Assembly: GCA_030633185.1 (NCBI GenBank)
Contig: DAOVTG010000083.1
Location: 1-9,387 of the forward strand
Length of the DNA: 9,387 nucleotides
Source of the DNA: Deltaproteobacteria bacterium
GTDB lineage: Bacteria; Desulfobacterota; Anaeroferrophillalia; Anaeroferrophillales; Tharpellaceae
Direction of reading: 5' to 3'
The notes below the pieces were generated by a model, which was not told the DNA's origin, searched no databases, and was given only the letters and a program-made list of their open reading frames with translations. How positions within the stretch are numbered: position 1 is the stretch's first letter; each line of letters opens with the position of its first letter. The position numbers and the translations under genes were made by a program. Shown here in pieces: positions 6,738 to 9,387 of this stretch.

Positions 6738-8106
6738 AGATAAACAACTGAAAATTGTTGTCGTGGATGATGAAGAGAGGGCCGTTGAAGGTTTGGTTGA
6801 GCTTCTCAAACTGGACGGCTTTATGGTGACCGGCTACAGTCAGCCGGTTCGGGTTCTCGATCATCTACAGCGTGAGCCGGTCGATCTTCTGTTGACTGAT
6901 CTGAAGATGCCGGAGATCGACGGGATTGAGCTTTTGCGCCGGGTTAGAACTCTTGATCCGGAAGTCAGCGTGATCATGATAACCGGGCAGGGGACGGTAA
7001 ATGACGCGGTTGCGGCGATGAAAGCCGGGGCTGACGATTATCTTATTAAGCCGATCAACATTGATGAGTTAGAGATCACGATTGCCCGAATCAGGGAAAA
7101 GCGGGAGCTTTTGGCCCAGAACCGGATTTTGCGGGAAGCCTCAAGAGATCAGGTCGAGCAAGCTGATTTTATTGGTCGCAGCCTGGTTATGGAGAAGATT
7201 TTTCGTGCCCTTCGGGACGTTGCTCCGACTATGGCCAGCGTTCTGATTGAGGGCGAGACCGGTACCGGCAAAGAGTTGGTGGCTCGGGCTCTGCATCGTC
7301 TCGGAGCCCGTTCAGAAAAGCCCCTGATTACCATCAATTGTGCGGCCTTGCATGAGGGTTTGTTGGAGAGTGAGCTTTTCGGTCATGTCAAAGGGGCTTT
7401 TACCGGAGCCGTGCGTAACAAGCAGGGCAAATTTGCCTTGGCCGACGGCGGCACCATCTTTCTTGACGAGATCGGCGATATGGCACCGTCGCTACAGGCT
7501 AAACTTTTGCGGGTTCTGGTCTCGGGAGAGTTTCAGCAGGTCGGCGGTGAGAAGACCCATTATGTTGATGTCAGGGTTTTGGCTGCGACCAATAAAGATT
7601 TGCGGGCGGCGGTGGCGGTTGGTGAATTTCGGGAGGATCTCTATTACCGGCTTAATGTCATCCAGTTCACCTTGCCTCCTTTGCGGGAACGTCCAGGTGA
7701 TGTGTCTCTTTTGATTCAGTATTTCTGTGATAAAATTGCCAAGCGTGAGCAGCGCCAGGTTGCTTATCCGGAACGGGAGGCGATGCGGTTGCTCGAAAGT
7801 TCGCCATGGCCCGGAAATGTGCGAGAGTTGGAAAATGTAATTGAGAGAGCGGTTATTTATGCCAAAGAGCGTCCGATTGCGGTCGAGGATCTGCCGGATT
7901 ATTTACGGGTAGTTAATGATTCTCCTGCAATCGCAAGTGAAGCGAGGGACACGGAAGGGGAGAGTTTTATCTCATTGACCCTTAAAGAGATGGAAAAGCG
8001 GATGATTCTAGCGGCTCTGGAACGCTGTCCAAGTAAAGCTCAGGCGGCTCGGGAGCTCGGTATCAGTGTGCGAAAAATTGAGTACCGAATCAAGGAGTGG
8101 CGGTGA
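6730..8106 (+). CDS. Sigma-54 dependent response regulator, NtrC class (FleR/FlrC-like)
   Basis: This 458-residue transcription activator has three domains. The receiver (about 5-120) has Asp13/Asp14, phosphoacceptor Asp57, Thr85 and Lys107. The AAA+ domain (about 145-380) has Walker A GETGTGKE at 175-182, the sigma-54 contact loop GAFTGA at 222-227, Walker B in GGTIFLDEIGD at 240-250, and LYYRLNVIQFTLPPLRERPGD and WPGNVRELENVI further on. A Fis-type helix-turn-helix (about 428-456, CPSKAQAARELGISVRKIEYRI) binds DNA. It should activate sigma-54 promoters when phosphorylated by the neighbouring kinase. In a flagellar cluster these are probably hook-basal-body genes, as for FleR/FlrC. The ATG at 6730 has GGAG at 6722-6725 and overlaps the kinase gene by 8 nt. 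An upstream in-frame ATG at 6655 would add 25 residues unlike receivers and is not preferred. Confidence 0.93.
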   Translation: MSRDKQLKIVVVDDEERAVEGLVELLKLDGFMVTGYSQPVRVLDHLQREPVDLLLTDLKMPEIDGIELLRRVRTLDPEVSVIMITGQGTVNDAVAAMKAGADDYLIKPINIDELEITIARIREKRELLAQNRILREASRDQVEQADFIGRSLVMEKIFRALRDVAPTMASVLIEGETGTGKELVARALHRLGARSEKPLITINCAALHEGLLESELFGHVKGAFTGAVRNKQGKFALADGGTIFLDEIGDMAPSLQAKLLRVLVSGEFQQVGGEKTHYVDVRVLAATNKDLRAAVAVGEFREDLYYRLNVIQFTLPPLRERPGDVSLLIQYFCDKIAKREQRQVAYPEREAMRLLESSPWPGNVRELENVIERAVIYAKERPIAVEDLPDYLRVVNDSPAIASEARDTEGESFISLTLKEMEKRMILAALERCPSKAQAARELGISVRKIEYRIKEWR

Positions 8107-8154
8107 TGACAGTTAGTAAATGTTCGGTTTTGAAATGCTTCGAACTGCCGTGAT

Positions 8155-8203
8155 TGGGGTCATTGCTGGTAAAAGGTGCGTCAGCACCCCAGCTTTGACC
8201 CCA
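8155..8203. repeat. Long interrupted palindrome after the flagellar operon (terminator or dispersed repeat)
   Basis: Three nested paired segments are visible: TGGGGTCA (8155-8162) with TGACCCCA (8196-8203), GCTGG (8165-8169) with CCAGC (8189-8193), and GGTGC (8175-8179) with GCACC (8184-8188) around a 4-nt loop. A TT/TT internal loop and a TAAAA bulge interrupt the stem. It begins 48 nt after the last flagellar gene, so it could end that operon, but only TTT follows rather than a proper T-run. The TGGGGTCA/TGACCCCA ends resemble, from memory, short palindromes spread by REP-associated tyrosine transposases. No transposase gene is in the window. Confidence 0.6.
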
Positions 8204-8256
8204 TTTATGAGGGCGAAGCAAGATTCGCAACTACACTCAGAAACTTAAAACAGTGC

Positions 8257-8283
8257 TAAAGTTATTAAGGTTATTGTCGATGC
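8257..8283 (+). promoter_or_regulatory. Candidate sigma-28 (FliA) promoter
   Basis: TAAAGTTA (8257-8264), 11 nt, then GTCGATGC (8276-8283) resembles the enterobacterial FliA consensus TAAAGTTT-N11-GCCGATAA. It matches 7 of 8 at -35 and 5 of 8 at -10, including the CGAT core, with exactly the right spacing. It faces the orphan gene at 8343, giving a leader of about 50 nt. FliA itself is encoded in the window. The match is by eye only. Confidence 0.5.
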
Positions 8284-8297
8284 CTAAGGATATTAGG
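8283..8297. repeat. Short dyad at the presumed transcription start
   Basis: CCTAA (8283-8287) and TTAGG (8293-8297) are inverted around GGATA. They overlap the end of the candidate -10 element and the likely start site, a position suited to an operator. The arms are only 5 bp in an AT-rich stretch, so chance is possible. Confidence 0.3.
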
Positions 8298-8303
8298 ATA
8301 TTG

Positions 8304-8319
8304 TTTATTGTCCAATAAA
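8304..8319. repeat. Perfect 7-bp dyad in the leader of the orphan gene
   Basis: TTTATTG (8304-8310) and CAATAAA (8313-8319) are perfect inverted repeats with a 2-nt spacer, starting 39 nt before the ATG at 8343. A 2-nt loop is too tight for a good RNA hairpin, so a protein-binding operator is the likelier reading if it is functional. Confidence 0.4.
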
Positions 8320-8342
8320 AAGTAAAGTAAAGAGAAAGATCT

Positions 8343-8666
8343 ATGCTTGATAACAATACACCTATTACCAATGTCGTCGTGCAGTCGGTTTTTCCTGGAT
8401 CCAAGCTGAATACCGGCGGGTGCTTATTCAATGAAACTATTGATGTTTGCGGGCGCATTCTCCTTGTGCGGAACGGGCGCCGGCGTCCGCGGCGTTATTC
8501 TCCGATTCCTTTCGGTGGAACCAATCGGCGACAGCTGCGGCCTCAAAGGCGTTTGTCCGAAGTTGTAGATAACTCCGGTGATCGGGTGGTGACTTTGCTG
8601 GTTCCGGCGGGAGCGATGTTTGATGACCTGATCGGTAAAGATGTACAGCTTAAAGTCTCAAGTTGA
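8343..8666 (+). CDS. Hypothetical arginine-rich protein, 107 residues
   Basis: I do not recognise this protein. Residues 1-42 are mixed with short beta-like stretches (VVVQSVF, GRILLV). Residues 43-70 carry 11 arginines (RNGRRRPRRY, then NRRQLRPQRR), and residues 73-107 (SEVVDNSGDRVVTLLVPAG, then LIGKDVQLKV) read as an ordinary folded segment. There are two cysteines, 27 and 36. No signal peptide or membrane segment is seen. The basic middle could bind nucleic acid, or could be a wrong-frame segment caused by compensating frameshifts; the other frames there give no better protein. The ATG has only a weak AGAG upstream. A sigma-28-like promoter at 8257-8283 would place it in the late flagellar regulon. 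The 3' end overlaps the convergent metal-regulator gene by 9 nt. Confidence 0.5.
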   Translation: MLDNNTPITNVVVQSVFPGSKLNTGGCLFNETIDVCGRILLVRNGRRRPRRYSPIPFGGTNRRQLRPQRRLSEVVDNSGDRVVTLLVPAGAMFDDLIGKDVQLKVSS

Positions 8667-9059
8667 TTTGTTGTAGTTGTTGGTAAACTCTTTTATTCTC
8701 TCGAAGGTTTTGCGGCTGGTCGCATGTTCCAGGCGGCAGGCATCGAGTTCGGCTGTCTGATGGTCAATTTGCAGAACCCCTGTCAGAAAACTGTAGAAAG
8801 TTTTATGACGATCGCCAATTTCCCGCGCAATCTTTTCCCCGGCTTCAGTTAAGGTTAAATAGCTGTAGCGTTCGTAGTTTACCAGCCCCTTCTCCGCCAG
8901 TCCCTTCATCGCACCGGTAACGCTCGGCATTTTGACTTTGAGCCGCTGAGCAACATCCTTGACGCGTGCAACTCTCTGTTCTTGTTGAAGATTGAGAATT
9001 GCCTCAAGGTAGTCCTCCATGTTGGATGTCAACTCTTCGTGGCTTTTTTGATTGTCCAT
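8658..9059 (-). CDS. DtxR/MntR-family metal-dependent transcriptional repressor
   Basis: This 133-residue protein is a one-unit DtxR-family regulator without the C-terminal SH3-like domain, similar in size to MntR. A winged helix-turn-helix covers about 14-75 (MEDYLEAILNL, then VKDVAQRLKVKMPSVTGAMKGLAEKGLVNYERY and LTLTEAGEKIA). The dimerisation and metal-binding part follows. Aligned by eye, the likely ligands are Asp16, Glu19, His85, Cys108, Glu111 and His112. Asp16 is as in manganese-sensing MntR, while Cys108 in DACRLEHATS is as in iron-sensing DtxR (ACRWEH), so the metal cannot be assigned. AAGGG lies 6 nt before the ATG, and a strong promoter lies upstream. It normally would repress metal-uptake genes, but none is in the window. 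It converges on the orphan gene and is probably unrelated to flagella. Confidence 0.9.
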   Translation of the reverse strand: MDNQKSHEELTSNMEDYLEAILNLQQEQRVARVKDVAQRLKVKMPSVTGAMKGLAEKGLVNYERYSYLTLTEAGEKIAREIGDRHKTFYSFLTGVLQIDHQTAELDACRLEHATSRKTFERIKEFTNNYNKST

Positions 9060-9065
9060 AAGCGG

Positions 9066-9070
9066 CCCTT
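9066..9070 (-). promoter_or_regulatory. Ribosome binding site of the metal regulator (AAGGG)
   Basis: Read on the - strand, AAGGG lies 6 nt before the ATG that ends at 9059. It supports the chosen start. Confidence 0.6.
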
Positions 9071-9088
9071 TTCTTCCCTCTTAAGTTT

Positions 9089-9104
9089 CTTAGTCTCCCA
9101 TAAG
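9089..9104. promoter_or_regulatory. Possible operator of the metal regulator
   Basis: CTTA (9089-9092) and TAAG (9101-9104) are inverted around 8 nt, just downstream of the -10 element at the likely transcription start. Self-regulation is common in this family. The arms are short, so this is only a candidate. Confidence 0.25.
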
Positions 9105-9133
9105 TTAATAGTTTCCCCGGCTCTATTTGTCAA
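9105..9133 (-). promoter_or_regulatory. Sigma-70 type promoter of the metal regulator
   Basis: On the - strand TTGACA (9133-9128) is a perfect -35 element. After 17 nt comes TATTAA (9110-9105), a 4-of-6 match to TATAAT. This gives a leader of about 40 nt ahead of the ATG at 9059. Confidence 0.65.
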
Positions 9134-9248
9134 TTAATTCCGTTAAATTTGTTTTTGCTGCGGTGGTATGTTTGTTGCAAAAGCTCAGTTAAGGGCTTCG
9201 TCAAGTGGGAAGTTTTGCCGCTTTTTGGATTACACAAGGTTGATGCAC
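9134..9248. other. Gene-free spacer with two small stem-loops
   Basis: No coding region is supported here. Two short stems can form on the + strand: AAGCTC (9181-9186) with GGGCTT (9193-9198), and AAGTGG (9203-9208) with CCGCTT (9218-9223), each with one G-T wobble. The second is followed by T residues to 9226 and looks like a weak + strand terminator, though no + strand gene precedes it closely. Confidence 0.3.
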
Positions 9249-9385
9249 TCGTAAAAAGTATTTGGATGGCTAAGTTAAAATTTCGATAGACAAGATGTTG
9301 TGGTTTCCCAGGCGCGAGACCATACATGTAGTATGTCGAGTGTCTGGGAAACCACAACATCGCAGGATATCGGAACTTTTTACGA
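9249..9385. repeat. Element bounded by 11-bp inverted repeats, possible miniature mobile element
   Basis: TCGTAAAAAGT (9249-9259) and ACTTTTTACGA (9375-9385) are perfect inverted repeats bounding 137 bp with no credible gene. Inside lies a 68-nt hairpin (9294-9361). The flanking bases do not continue the symmetry (CAC on the left, CG on the right). The layout suits a non-autonomous mobile element, a structured RNA, or a protein-bound repeat. The right end is 2 nt from the window edge, so a target duplication or a partner gene cannot be judged. Confidence 0.6.
9294..9361 (+). repeat. 68-nt hairpin with perfect 18-bp arms
   Basis: GATGTTGTGGTTTCCCAG (9294-9311) and CTGGGAAACCACAACATC (9344-9361) pair perfectly. 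Inside, the + strand pairs further: GCGC (9312-9315) with GTGT (9340-9343) using two G-T wobbles, then tandem G-A/A-G, then GA (9318-9319) with TC (9336-9337), a bulged C, and CATAC (9321-9325) with GTATG (9331-9335) around the loop ATGTA. The - strand cannot form the wobble section, so any selected structure is on + strand RNA or single-stranded DNA. Confidence 0.75.
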
Positions 9386-9387
9386 CG

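Noticed and set aside
8120..8248. A 42-codon + strand reading frame starting MFGFEMLRTAVIGV
   Set aside because: No ribosome site precedes it, it runs straight through the long palindrome at 8155-8203, and the sequence matches no family I know.
8391..8600. A 45-codon frame inside the orphan gene starting MKLLMFAGAF
   Set aside because: It starts with a signal-like stretch but has no ribosome site, ends after 45 codons and lies wholly inside the longer frame at 8343-8666.
9130..9360. A 76-codon - strand reading frame at the right end
   Set aside because: It covers both arms of the long hairpin and the left terminal repeat, has no ribosome site and has low-complexity composition; the repeat structure explains it better.
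1..9387. CRISPR arrays, tRNA or rRNA genes, complete insertion sequences
   Set aside because: No regularly spaced direct repeats, no cloverleaf-like sequence and no transposase or integrase motifs were seen on either strand.

Overview
The window is most of a flagellar export, placement and regulation cluster, read left to right on the + strand, followed by an accessory stretch. The organism looks like a flagellated Gram-negative bacterium, most likely of the Desulfobacterota (former Deltaproteobacteria). This is inferred from the gene order flhB-flhA-flhF-flhG-fliA-cheY followed by a sigma-54 type two-component pair, from the moderate GC content, and from a PAS kinase carrying a Cys-x10-CPFC signature. 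No 16S or other decisive marker is present.

Positions 3-8106 are eight tightly packed genes: the 3' end of flhB, then flhA, flhF, flhG, fliA, cheY, a soluble PAS histidine kinase (FleS/FlrB-like) and an NtrC-class response regulator (FleR/FlrC-like). Several overlap (flhA/flhF 11 nt, flhG/fliA 26 nt, kinase/regulator 8 nt), and cheY and the kinase abut in the same frame. FlhB and FlhA form the core of the export gate, FlhF and FlhG set flagellar position and number, FliA is the late flagellar sigma factor, CheY controls the motor switch, and the kinase/regulator pair probably drives sigma-54 flagellar promoters.

Positions 8107-8342 hold no convincing gene. They carry a long stem-loop (8155-8203) that may end the operon or be a dispersed palindrome. 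They also carry a sigma-28-like promoter (TAAAGTTA-N11-GTCGATGC, 8257-8283) and two dyads in front of a 107-residue arginine-rich protein that I do not recognise (8343-8666). If the promoter is real, this orphan belongs to the FliA regulon encoded just upstream.

On the - strand, 8658-9059 encodes a single-subunit DtxR/MntR-family metal regulator. Its metal site looks mixed, with an Asp as in MntR and a Cys as in DtxR. It has a good promoter (TTGACA-N17-TATTAA). Beyond it, 9134-9387 has no gene. It ends in an element bounded by 11-bp inverted repeats (9249-9259 and 9375-9385) that encloses a 68-nt hairpin with perfect 18-bp arms. The inner part of that hairpin pairs well only on the + strand. 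This terminal element and the orphan gene are the least explained parts of the window.
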